NCBI GenBank assembly: GCA_025331445.1
Contig: JAIWNE010000016.1
Location: forward strand, 310,001-374,000
DNA length: 64,000 bases
Direction of reading: 5' to 3'
Source: Blakeslea trispora
Lineage: Eukaryota; Mucoromycota; Mucoromycetes; Mucorales; Choanephoraceae
Shown: positions 49,904 to 59,667 of the stretch, piece after piece
How the letters are laid out: the number at the start of each line of letters is the position of its first letter
Position numbering within the stretch: position 1 is the stretch's first letter
Notes under the pieces: generated by a model
Seen by the model: only the letters and a program-made list of their open reading frames with translations
Told to the model about the DNA's origin: nothing
Database searches by the model: none
Made by a program: the position numbers and the translations under genes

Positions 49904-52609
49904 TGTAATAGGAATCAAAAAAGTAAGTCAAGAGAAAGAAGTAGTTCAAGTGAAAAGGATGAAGATCTTTTTTTTTTTGTAAAAAAAAAAGCTCCTTTTT
50001 ATATTGGAAATAAGAAAACAAAAATGGACTGGAATTTGGCCAATCAGCTGAGCCTCATGTATCTGATTACAATGTGTGACCAAAAAAAAATTGTAAGGTT
50101 TGATACACTTGGTTGATTATCTGATTCTAGAGCTCCGCACCGTACCCCCCCTGTTTCTAGTTATGCTTATTTCTAATCTATGTTTTTATCACTGAATGCC
50201 TACAAAGAAAGCCTTCATACTCTGTCTACTTTTTCCTTTAAATTTATGATACTTTTTATGTAGATTTAGTTAGTAACAAATGATATTATCTGATGGTAAA
50301 TAAAAGATCTGATAAACTTTGACCAGACGCGTTCGGTCTTTTTCTTTAGATTAGAATCAAGAGATTTTCTCTCTTTTTTTTTTTTTTTAAAAAAAACCGA
50401 ACTCGGGGTAGACTTGGCGTTATCTAGCACCATGGTAACGATCAATTTATTTTTATCAGATCTTTTTTTTTTTTTCAATTTAGTTTTGAAACCAGTAAAA
50501 GCGAGTCATTCATGAAAAATGTAACCCTATCATGATGTACTGCGAGTTTCTCCGGCAGTACGAGATTGGCGGACAATCAAGTCATTTGTGCTTGCCTAAC
50601 AAGCGAAAAAAAAAATCTTTTAGATCTGATAAACCAAACCCATCTAATGAATTGAGGATGGGGGGAGGGAGGGAGAGGAGGACAAAGTTACACACAAATT
50701 TAAAACAATCAAAGCCCAAGTTGTTTTTAGAGACAACAATGTCTTCTCTAGCTTTATTTTGTTATGACTGATAGTTTAACCTTGTCAACAAAAAATAATA
50801 AAAGAAAAGCAGTGTGTTTATGATGAACAAAGTAGATTATCTTCTTGTACAAAACTGCGGTTTTACAAAAGAAAAAAAAATAGTCCTGTGAGCTCCATCT
50901 GGAAACGTAAGAAATGGAGTTGGAAGAACCTAATTTAAGTGGAACGTGTAACCGACAAAAAAGATCTGATAAAAGAAAGATCACTTGTTATTAATACAGT
51001 CAGAAACAGATACATAGTTGGGATTCAAAGACATTAGTTTTGTGCAACATTCGCTTGGATTGATTGTTTAGTAATTATTTATCTCTTCATTACACCATTT
51101 TGGCGCATATGGACTTTAAGCATCTGACTAGAAAGCCCAAGGTGAACTGTTGCTTACTTTAGAACATGCTCATAGGTACAGTCTTGTTATGCAGAACAGG
51201 AAAACAGAACGGCGCTAACCTTTTTTTTTCTTGGGCAGAAAATCTCCATAGATAAATTTCTTTTGTAAATTGCATCATTTCGTTATCAGATCTTTTTTTC
51301 TTCTTTGTTTTGAGCAGTCAGACACACATGCATAACAATCAGTCATGGCGTAGAATCTGATAACTTTTGGTATACCTAAAAATAAACTTTTGCTCACAAA
51401 CTCGGGTCTTTTTTTTTTCTTCTTCTTTATTGAGATATAAAGTTATCAGATCTTTTCTTATGTGTGATCATTAGATAAATCAGCCGATAATTTTCTCGCG
51501 ACTATCATTGCCTTTATTGAAAGAGCATAGAAATTAAAGCATCAGATAAACACTAGAGGATGTCTATTACTGCTTATTTTATCATATCTTAGTATTCCTA
51601 AAGCCCACTTTTTTCTTTTCTTTTTAAACAACTGAGCCATAGTATCTGACTTGCCAGATTTTAAGATTAGTTTGTTTATCATTTTGGTTTTTTTATTTAT
51701 CTCCTTCCCCCCCCCACTAAATCTTTTTTTTTTCCTCAACGGGTCTTATCAGATCTATTTTGATTTTAATTTCAGCTTAACTTTGATTATCTTTGCATGT
51801 TATCCACTATTTTTTTTAGTGCCCCACAATTAGTTTAATTTCTTTCTACATCTTATCAGATCTAAATAATGGCTCATTTAAAAATGCATACTAAAATCAG
51901 GTATGATATCATGTGAACTAATCAGACTAATTATTCTATATTTGTTTTCATGCTTAATTGATTAGTTTTCTCCATTTCTTTTTCCATTCTTTTCGGTTTC
52001 ATCCAGATCATACTATAAATAATCAAGATACATCTTTGCGCGACTTTATGAAACAGCAATATCATCCTCTATGACTGAACAGTTAGATCAGATAGCCCCA
52101 TGAGGCATCGTATCATTGGAGGCATATGTCGTTATTTTTCACTACAGAAATCGCTTTATAAGTCTGTACAGATTGTTTTGGTCTCAAATATGGTTTTAAA
52201 CAATGAACTTGCTGAACCAAAGAGGAGTGAGAAATAAGAAGGATACCAATCAGTCTACCCATAAAGTCATATTTTTGTCATTTAGAGGAGTGAGGAAGTT
52301 TTGTTTAGCTCAAGAAAAAATCAACACGCTTTTCTTTTAATGAGCTTCAATGAAAAGCATGTTGAAATCTTTAGCAGCTTGAAATTGTTCAAATAAATCT
52401 AGTCTCAACTCATCAAAGAGAAGATAGGCATTTCATGTATTCCTTTTTTTTCCATACAATAAAAAAAGAAAGTCCTTTATTTTCTTACAAGTCAAATTGC
52501 TTGGGAAATTCCATGACTCAGCTTGTATTTTTCCAATTTTTTTTTTCTTTCCTATAAATTTGCTTCTCTTTAATTGACCGAACTTGCTCTGCTTTGTAAG
52601 TATAAGAAA
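49904..52609. promoter_or_regulatory. Divergent 2.7-kb intergenic region with a cluster of AGATCTGATAA words
   Basis: Between the PPR start (minus) and the OYE start (plus) I see no gene. The 11-bp word AGATCTGATAA occurs exactly eight times: plus strand at 50305, 50622 and 50962; minus strand at 50453, 51283, 51443, 51746 and 51853 (lowest coordinate given). Near-matches occur at 51354 (AATCTGATAA), 51540 (CATCAGATAA), 50118 and 50285 (TTATCTGAT). Flanks are A-rich on the AGATCT side but otherwise differ, so these are separate sites rather than a diverged tandem repeat. CTGATAA contains a GATA-factor core. Possible roles are a dense enhancer for one or both genes, subterminal repeats of a non-autonomous transposon, or a chromosomal element such as an origin. 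Confidence 0.7.
50537..50561. other. Hairpin GTACTGC ... GCAGTAC
   Basis: Perfect seven-base arms separated by 11 bases, inside the region of the AGATCTGATAA cluster between its second and third copies. Could be part of a mobile-element end or chance. Confidence 0.4.
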
Positions 52610-53716
52610 ATGACTAAAAAGGCCTTTTCACCTATCAAGGTCGGGCGCCATCAGCTTCAACATCGTATTGTGCTTGCTCCACTGACTCGTTTCAGAGCTA
52701 CCTTGGAAGAAGTACCCACCCAACTTCAAGTGGATTATTACGCTCAACGAGCAAGCCCTGGAGGTCTGTTGATTACCGAAGCAACCTATATTAGCAATAC
52801 AGCAGGTGGTTATCGCCAAGCACCAGGCATCTATTCAGCTCAGCAGATCGAGGCATGGAAAAAGGTAACAGCATCTGTTCACAAAAAGGGAGGTGTGATC
52901 TTTATGCAACTCTGGCATTTGGGTCGAGTGGGCTCTTCTCATCGAAACCCAAACAAGGAGAGAGTTGTCTCAGCCTCAGCTATTCCTATGCCTGGCCTGA
53001 AACCTAATGGCAGACCTTATGAAGTACCTAGACCGCTAGAGACACACGAAGTCAAGCAGTTGGTTCAGACCTATCGCCAAGCTGCCCTGAATGCAATTGA
53101 GGCTGGCTTTGATGGTGTTGAGGTGCATTCGGCCAATGGTTATCTCCTGGATCAATTCATTAATTCAGGTACCAACAAACGAACAGATGAGTATGGAGGA
53201 AGTATTGAGAACCGTACTCGATTCCCATTGGAGGTGGTTGATGCTATTGCTGATGCAATTGGACCTGATCGCACAGCCATTCGTTTCTCGCCCAATGGCG
53301 CTGTTCAGGCCATGCAAGATGAGAGTCCAACTGAAACATGGGGATACCTGACACGTCAACTTCAGGAACGTCATCCTGATCTAGCCTATCTTCATTTCAT
53401 CGAGAGTCGATCTGATTTTAACAATGAGAAAAAGGTCAATACGGTAGATACATTGGATCTTTACCGAAGTATCTGGAAGGGCCCTTTTATCAGTGCTGGT
53501 GGTTACAGTAATACGGTAGATCATGCTGTTGAGATTGCTGAAAAGACAGGCAACTTGATTGCTTTTGGCCGAGCTTTTATTGCTAACCCCGATCTTCCGG
53601 AAAGAATCAAGCAACGATACCAATTTAACCCTTATAATCGAAAAACGTTTTATACACATGAAGCTGTTGGATATACTGATTATCAGTTTTATGATACACG
53701 TCAAAGTCGTTTATAG
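52610..53716 (+). CDS. Old Yellow Enzyme family NAD(P)H:flavin oxidoreductase
   Basis: FMN-dependent ene-reductase that reduces activated C=C bonds, often in stress or specialised metabolism. Single exon, 368 aa, an (alpha/beta)8 barrel. Motifs: LAPLTRFRA near residue 22 (flavin-contacting Thr), MQLWHLGRVG near 103, VEVHSANGYLLDQFINSGTN near 176 with the His-Asn substrate pair (HxxN), DEYGGSIENRTRFPLEVVDA, RFSPNG and AFGRAFIANPDLPERI near the end (phosphate-binding loop). The start is the ATG at 52610; an upstream frame extension begins only with TTG. Sequence and length fit the fungal and plant OPR/OYE group. It is intronless, in contrast to nearly all neighbours. It shares the 2.7-kb upstream region with the PPR gene. 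Confidence 0.94.
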   Translation: MTKKAFSPIKVGRHQLQHRIVLAPLTRFRATLEEVPTQLQVDYYAQRASPGGLLITEATYISNTAGGYRQAPGIYSAQQIEAWKKVTASVHKKGGVIFMQLWHLGRVGSSHRNPNKERVVSASAIPMPGLKPNGRPYEVPRPLETHEVKQLVQTYRQAALNAIEAGFDGVEVHSANGYLLDQFINSGTNKRTDEYGGSIENRTRFPLEVVDAIADAIGPDRTAIRFSPNGAVQAMQDESPTETWGYLTRQLQERHPDLAYLHFIESRSDFNNEKKVNTVDTLDLYRSIWKGPFISAGGYSNTVDHAVEIAEKTGNLIAFGRAFIANPDLPERIKQRYQFNPYNRKTFYTHEAVGYTDYQFYDTRQSRL

Positions 53717-53751
53717 AAAGAAATAGTGTGTTTATTATCTTCAATACAAAT

Positions 53752-55522
53752 TTAAAGTGCATCATACTATGAAAAAAGAAAAAAAAAATGAGCAACTTTT
53801 TTTTTTTTTGAAAACAATACCTTATCTTCAAGACTTACGAAATAATCCAATCCTTGACCCACTTCCCATAAGGCAATACCCACTACGTTTTTTTTAAGAA
53901 AAAATAAATACATTTCTTTTTCTAAATGGCTCTACTATTTTCTTTTCTCTTTCTTTTTTTTTTACCTCCATAATCTTCAGCTAGTCGAACACGGCTTTTG
54001 ATAGACTATAGTGAATCCATCAATCACATCGTTCGTTTTTACCACTTTTTCTCTGACTTACTCTTAAAGTAGGTACCCAAACAGTACCTTGTCTAGTGCC
54101 ATCTTCATCAATATCTACAAACCATGCTTCTTGACTCTCTTTATCCCAGTTCAATTCTTCATTATCTGAATGGTCACTGTCTGTATCATCAAACAATTCA
54201 TCGTCCACCTCAATAGGTTGATCTGACAATTTGTCAATGACTGTCTTCATGACAAGTGGCTCAGGTGCACGCGTCTGTAGATAGGACATGGCATACATAT
54301 TCATACCCACCAAAAATTTAGACCGTGTTTCTTCTGTAGGAGCTACGTGTTCAATGTTTTCCATGATCCATTCAATAGGTGCAGAAGGACCTCCGTTTCT
54401 GTTTTCAATAAAGCAATGAGTTTCAGAGTTTACATCTTTTTTTTTTGTCATGGTTAGAAACTTTACGGATCATGAGTGGAATAATCATAAGTCATCATAC
54501 TGAAGCGATCGACAAATCTAGATAAGGACTTGATGATTTCTGGTTTCAAGAATTGCTTGTGTTCTGGTGTAACAAAGGACGGAAGAACAACAATGAGTAA
54601 TCTGTTGTCATTGTGAAGTAAATGAGACAGTTCATTCAAGAACAGTTGAAAGAAACCAGGGAAGCCACATTCCAGAACAATACCATCAAATTTGTATTTG
54701 CTGTAGAAGAAAAACAAACGGATGAACACCCCTTTTTTTTTATCACTCTATTGAGAGAAATAACTTACGCTACTTGAGTATAAATCTCTTCAGCCAATTT
54801 TCTTGATTCTTCAGCACTAGTGATAAATTGCTTTAAATCGTCTCCTGTCCATCCACGTAATTGAAAGCGAGGTAGAACCTTGCCCTTGCCCGTAGATTCA
54901 TCTCGAACATCCTTTATCCACTATGAAGCTCTTTGTTTTTAACTTCTATTCGTTTATTCCAACTTTTTCTTCTTACTGGCAACTTACGTTTTGATCAACA
55001 TCATGCTCTCCATCCATATCAAACTGCATAGCAGATCTGAGTTTATAGATGAGTTTATAAGCCTGTGTTTAGAAAAAAGCGGCATTTTTTTTTATGCTTT
55101 GCTTTACCTGCGTTGAACATAATACCAAACAGGAGATACACTATCAAAGAATGACTTTAGTTCCTTCTCTATTTAAGCATATAGCATCTTGACACTTTAC
55201 TAGTCAAATTTGCCTTTGAATTCTTTCACAATATCATAACCTAACACGTCATTTGTAAGATAAAGGAGGGGGCATTCTTTTGTTTCTTCTTACCTCTGTT
55301 ATTCCAAGGCGTTACATAAGCCAAAGTCTCACCCTTGAATTGCTTTGTATGTGCTTTTGAATGATCAGGCTTATCGTGTTGAGCAAGAATATGCTTAATG
55401 TTTAATTGATGGTTGTTATTTTGGTGTTGTTGACCAAGAATAGGCAGTTGTTGGTTATCATTAGCAATAGCAATTCCAGTCAACTGAACTGAAATAGCCA
55501 AAAGTATACTAAACAACTTCAT
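53752..55522 (-). CDS. CHID1-like GH18-fold secreted protein, chitinase motif lost
   Basis: Ten exons join to 390 aa: 55522-55294, 55240-55201, 55140-55108, 55036-54988, 54920-54769, 54700-54467, 54398-54062, 54005-53966, 53882-53839, 53766-53752. The last exon is 15 nt and encodes YDAL and the stop. A signal peptide (MKLFSILLAISVQLTGIAIA) precedes a His/Gln-rich stretch. The rest follows animal chitinase-domain-containing protein 1: TLAYVTPWNNRGYDIV, FDYVSPVWYYVQ, LPRFQLRGW, KFDGIVLECGFP at the strand that carries DxxDxDxE in true chitinases, RFSMMTYDYS, GPSAPIEWI and GIALWEVGQGLDYFYD. The acid triad is not kept, so chitinase activity is unlikely; CHID1 is linked to saccharide binding. An acidic insert (DDELFDDTDSDHSDNEE) is unusual. 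Confidence 0.88.
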
Positions 55523-55902
55523 TGTGTAAAGTAAAGAAAAAGAAAAGAAAGAGAAAAGGAATGTGTTTTTTTCTCTTTCTTTTTAAATACCAAAATATAC
55601 ACACACACCAACACATAAAGTTAAGCCGAGGTTTGATGAAAATAGTATATGTCGCAAGTCATTGGCTATTACCCTTTTCTCTTAAATACCATATGTTGAG
55701 TCTTTGCTTTCTATGCTTACTCATCATATACTTGTTCTAAACCTCTCTTCTTCTTCTTCAGGTACACAATCATGCAGCTTGTCTGTGCTCACAAAAAAGA
55801 AGTCACACCAAACTATCTGCTTTTTTTTTTCATTTGGGCTGTAAGTGTCCATCTTTTTTGGTTGACATTTTTTTTTTCTTCCCTTCTTCATTTATAGGCA
55901 TT
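55523..55902. other. Divergent promoter region, CHID1-like and URM1 genes
   Basis: About 380 bp between start codons on opposite strands. CT-rich stretches occur on both sides (55555-55585 and 55820-55895). The sequence just before the URM1 ATG (TTTATAGGCATT) could be an acceptor of a leader intron. No gene. Confidence 0.45.
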
Positions 55903-56342
55903 ATGGCAGAATTAACCATCAATTTGGAGTTCAGGTAAGCTTATGAGAATACAAACAAAATAAGAAGCGAAAAGTACTTTTTTTAACTTTATTTCGAAAT
56001 AGTGGAGGTATGGAACTCTTGTTTCAAAATGTCAGCAAACACACCATCAAGTTTCCTGCCACCAACAACAGTACAGGCAAGCCTTCTAATCTTCAAGACT
56101 TGATCTTTTATATCCGTGACAACATGATGACTGAAAAGCAAGACTTGTTTGTTGAAAAAGACACAGTGTAAGCTTACAATAAGCTTGTCATATATGATCT
56201 CGAGTCTAATGATTTTCTATTAAGGCGTCCTGGTATTTTAGTGTTGATTAACAACACTGATTGGGAATTATGTGATGAACTAGAATATGAATTGGAAGAT
56301 AAAGATGAGATTGTCTTTATCTCTACTTTGCACGGTGGATAA
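55903..56342 (+). CDS. URM1: Ubiquitin-related modifier URM1
   Basis: Ubiquitin-fold sulfur carrier for tRNA wobble-uridine thiolation, also conjugated to proteins (urmylation). Three exons, 55903-55934, 56003-56167 and 56225-56342, join to 104 aa, the family length. Motifs: [11 protein letters not shown] near residue 10, [26 protein letters not shown], and a C-terminus ending in FISTLHGG with the essential Gly-Gly exactly at the end. The E1-like partner (Uba4) is not in the window. Cytosolic. Confidence 0.96.
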
Positions 56343-56460
56343 ACTCTTATTAAAAAATACTATTTAAAGGCTGAACATAATTCAGCTTAATTTTCTCTTT
56401 TTCCTACAGAGCATTTCTTTTTTTTTTTCCCCCTTTCTTTTTCTCTTTATTATTTTCACC

Positions 56461-57585
56461 ATGTCAAATAAATACAATGTCCTAGTGGACATGGACGATA
56501 CTGCTTATTCACAGGTTAAATCAGACACAGGACTCATCTGAACAAAAAGAAAAACTCACCTTGTATTTTATAACTTTTAGCCTGCCACTATTGAAAGTGA
56601 TGGACTGGAATTCCAAGGTGAGAAATAAACGAATGAATAAGAAAAAAAAAAGACTTGTTAAATAAACATGTAGATTTCTCAAACAACCAACACTTGAACA
56701 AGTCTACTTGTAAAGTATATCTCATCTATAGCGTTTTTTCTTTTCTAACTCACGAATATCAGATAACACACCATTGCCCAGCACAACCACACAACCCACG
56801 ACAACACAAGCAAGCAGTAGTGCAGGCTTTTTTGATACCTCCAACTCAAACCGCAACACCCATCATAGTGGCAAGCCAATGTGGTCTGTTGAATACTATG
56901 CACACTATTTTGATGTCGATACCTCTCAAGTGATGGAACGATGCTTGAAATCCATGTATCCTGTAGGTGATTTCGCGCAAGACACACTGAACCATCAGCC
57001 CGATCTCTATGGTCCCTTCTGGATTGCTACCTCAGTCGTGTTCTCTGTCTTTGTCTGTTCCTCACTTGCAGGCTCCTTGGCTGCCTATATCTCAGGTCAA
57101 CCTCATGTGTATGACTTTACTCTCTTGAGCTTTGCTGTTGTTGTTGTCTATCTCTATGCTTTTCTCTGTCCAGCCTTAGTCTGGGCTTCAACAAAATATT
57201 TTGGTTGTCAACCTAGTCTGTTGGATATCATCAATTACTATGGTTACGGATTGACCATTTGGATTCCTGTGTCTGTAAGTTAAAAACATCATTTATTTTG
57301 AAACAATAGGTTTGTTCATTTCTTTCTTTTTTTTTCAAGTTGTTATGTATTGTACCCTTTGATTATGCAAGATGGGCTTTTGTGGGTACTGCCTTTTTGA
57401 TTACAGCTGTCTTTTTGGTCAAGAATCTCTATATTGTGATCTCTAGAACAGATGCAAAGACATCCCGTATTATTCTTATTGCCATCTTATTGGCTCACAC
57501 CATCTTTGCTCTTGTCCTCAAAATGGCATTTTATAGTTATGATATCATTCTTCAACCAGAGCCTGTGGTTGATCCACCTAAATAA
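56461..57585 (+). CDS. Yip1-domain membrane protein (YIPF1/YIPF2-like)
   Basis: Golgi or ER-exit membrane protein of the Yip1 family, which interacts with Rab GTPases and shapes early secretory membranes. Five exons join to 294 aa: 56461-56514, 56581-56617, 56674-56709, 56763-57274, 57340-57585. The N-terminal 120 residues are cytosolic, polar and rich in Thr and Ser. DLYGPFWIATSVVFSVFV (residues about 140-157) begins the Yip1 domain and its conserved DLYGPFW motif is clear; five hydrophobic segments follow, including YYGYGLTIWIPVS. Exons 2 and 3 are short (37 and 36 nt). The first intron uses a GTTAAA donor, less canonical than the rest. Motif and size suggest the YIPF1/2 subgroup. Confidence 0.9.
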
Positions 57586-57657
57586 ATAAAATAGATACAT
57601 ATAATATGTATTATGTTTACATAATAGAGGAAGAGGGGGGGTAATCATCATCATTAA

Positions 57658-57676
57658 GTATATATATATATATATA
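57658..57676. repeat. (TA)n microsatellite in a 3' region
   Basis: About nine TA units between the convergent 3' ends of the Yip1-family gene and the casein kinase gene. Confidence 0.85.
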
Positions 57677-57689
57677 GAAAGGTATATCA

Positions 57690-59283
57690 TTAATTTGATT
57701 GAAAGCATGAACAGAGACTACCAAAACATTGAGAAAGAAAGCCTTGTTTCTGATCTTCTAAAACACGATCCTCTTGAACATGCTGTTGAGGTAATGAGGC
57801 TGAATCTATCGTACGATAGTTTGCCATGGCTGTATTCGAAAGCATAGGTTGAGCAGATCGATAGATAGGTTGACCATGATGATTGTAGCGTTTGCTAGAC
57901 ATACGGCGCTGTTGACGAGAGGGACGATCACTAGAGACAGCATTGTTTAATGCGGCTACTGCACTATGGCGATGGCCACTTCGATAGGCATTGGATCGAT
58001 ACTGCTAAAAATGAATAAGCTTATCATTGATTTCATGCATAACTTACCTCCCATCCTTTGCCCTCATTCAACAACATCCAATCATAAACACCATCGTCTG
58101 TCTCACCCAAGGAACCCAACACTTTATCAAACAAATCTCGAAGATAATCGTAATTGGGTGTCTCTTCAAAGTCTAATTGACGCGCATAGTAAAGATAGAG
58201 ACCAAATTCCCCTAATAAGAATAAGAGTGAATTAAGTAAAGAGAGAGACAGAATACAACTAGGCTTGCTTTACTTGGGAATCCTTCACACAAGTCCTTGA
58301 TATCTGTCGTCTGTTTCTTTTCACCAATACGCTCATATTTTTGCTTATTGGTGGCTGCCTTCAATCCTTGCCAAGGTAAAGAGCCTCTCAAGAAATACAT
58401 AAATACATGACCCAATGATTCCAAGTCATCACGTCTTGATTGTTCTTTGAAAGAGAAAATGAATCACCATACAATCCATATCTTTGTCTTACTTACCTCT
58501 GCCTAAATGGGTATTGATAGACATATAACGGGCAGTACCGGAAAGGCTCTTTCTTTCACGGTAAGGAATATGTTGTTTTGTCTTTGGATCTCGGTATAAT
58601 TTTGCCATACCAAAATCAATCATATAGATGGTATTTGCATATTTCGTGTTGGATCGACCAATTAGGAAATTATCAGGTTTGATATCGCGGTAAATTAAAT
58701 TACGTTCATGAATCGATTGAACACGGGTAATCTAGCATTATAGCAATCAGTTCCTTTACTCTCTTGTTTTCTCCTTTTTTCTTACCATTTGTTTAGCCAG
58801 CATGGCTACTGTCTTGATACTGAACTTACGAGAACACATATCAAATAAATCTTCTAAGCTTGGACCAAGAATATCAATGACCAATATACTATGTAATCCC
58901 TCTTGTCCGAAATAGTATGCATTGGGTATACCGTCTTTTTTTTTTTTTTAAGAATATCAATAGGTTGCTATGACAACACATGGTGTAAACTTACATATAC
59001 CCGTCAATACTTTGTAAGTTCGATATTCATCACGTAATTGAGGTGCATCTGACTTTCGAGATTCGAACTTGATGGCCACTTGTTGGTTATTCATCAGATT
59101 AATACCTTAAAATAACTTGGTCAATAGACATACATTTCCCTTTCTTTTTTTTTTACCTTCATAAATAATACCAAAACTTCCTTCACCTATCTTTCGCCCC
59201 ACTTTATAATGAACACCAACCACATTGGAAGAAGAGACAGAACTACTAGAGTTTGTACGCGCTGGGCGGTGATGGCCTGTCAT
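57690..59283 (-). CDS. Casein kinase 1, membrane-anchored (Yck-like)
   Basis: Serine/threonine kinase acting at the plasma membrane or vesicles. Seven exons join to 423 aa: 59283-59157, 59105-58995, 58934-58786, 58731-58497, 58444-58274, 58211-58048, 58004-57690. Kinase domain about 24-315: [33 protein letters not shown] (catalytic Lys), [24 protein letters not shown], and the CK1 signature [20 protein letters not shown] in place of APE. The C-terminal part is basic then Gln/Ser-rich and ends [17 protein letters not shown]. This Cys cluster resembles the palmitoylated ends of yeast Yck1/2/3 and suggests a membrane anchor, though the family's usual final CC pair is absent. Confidence 0.94.
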
Positions 59284-59667
59284 TATGGATTCGTTCTTTT
59301 TTTTTTTAACAAAATAAAAAAATAAAACAAAAGAAAAATCAAAACACAAAAAAAAAAAGGCCGCTTCACCCCCATTTCTCTAAACGACAATAACAAAAAA
59401 AAATCATGATCTGATGTGCGAAAAAGCCTCATTTCTTTACAAGACAATAGAGTTAAAAAACAAAACAAAATCTTCCTTTCTATTCAACTGCTATTAGTTT
59501 ACTGGTTTACCATGGAAATCATCAAAAATAAAATGATTGTTCATTCATTGGCTATTTCTTCATCTTCATGCACACCATTGGTGTCTTTCTATTTTTGGCA
59601 TCACGCAATTAAAGCGCCGATACAAACAAAGCAGCCATTGTTTTTTTTTACTTTAATTTATTTCTTT
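59284..59667. other. Intergenic region between CCR4 and casein kinase genes
   Basis: About 385 bp upstream of the casein kinase start and downstream of the CCR4 stop, both on the minus strand. Rich in A and T runs (CT-rich on the minus strand next to the kinase start). No gene recognised. Confidence 0.5.
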
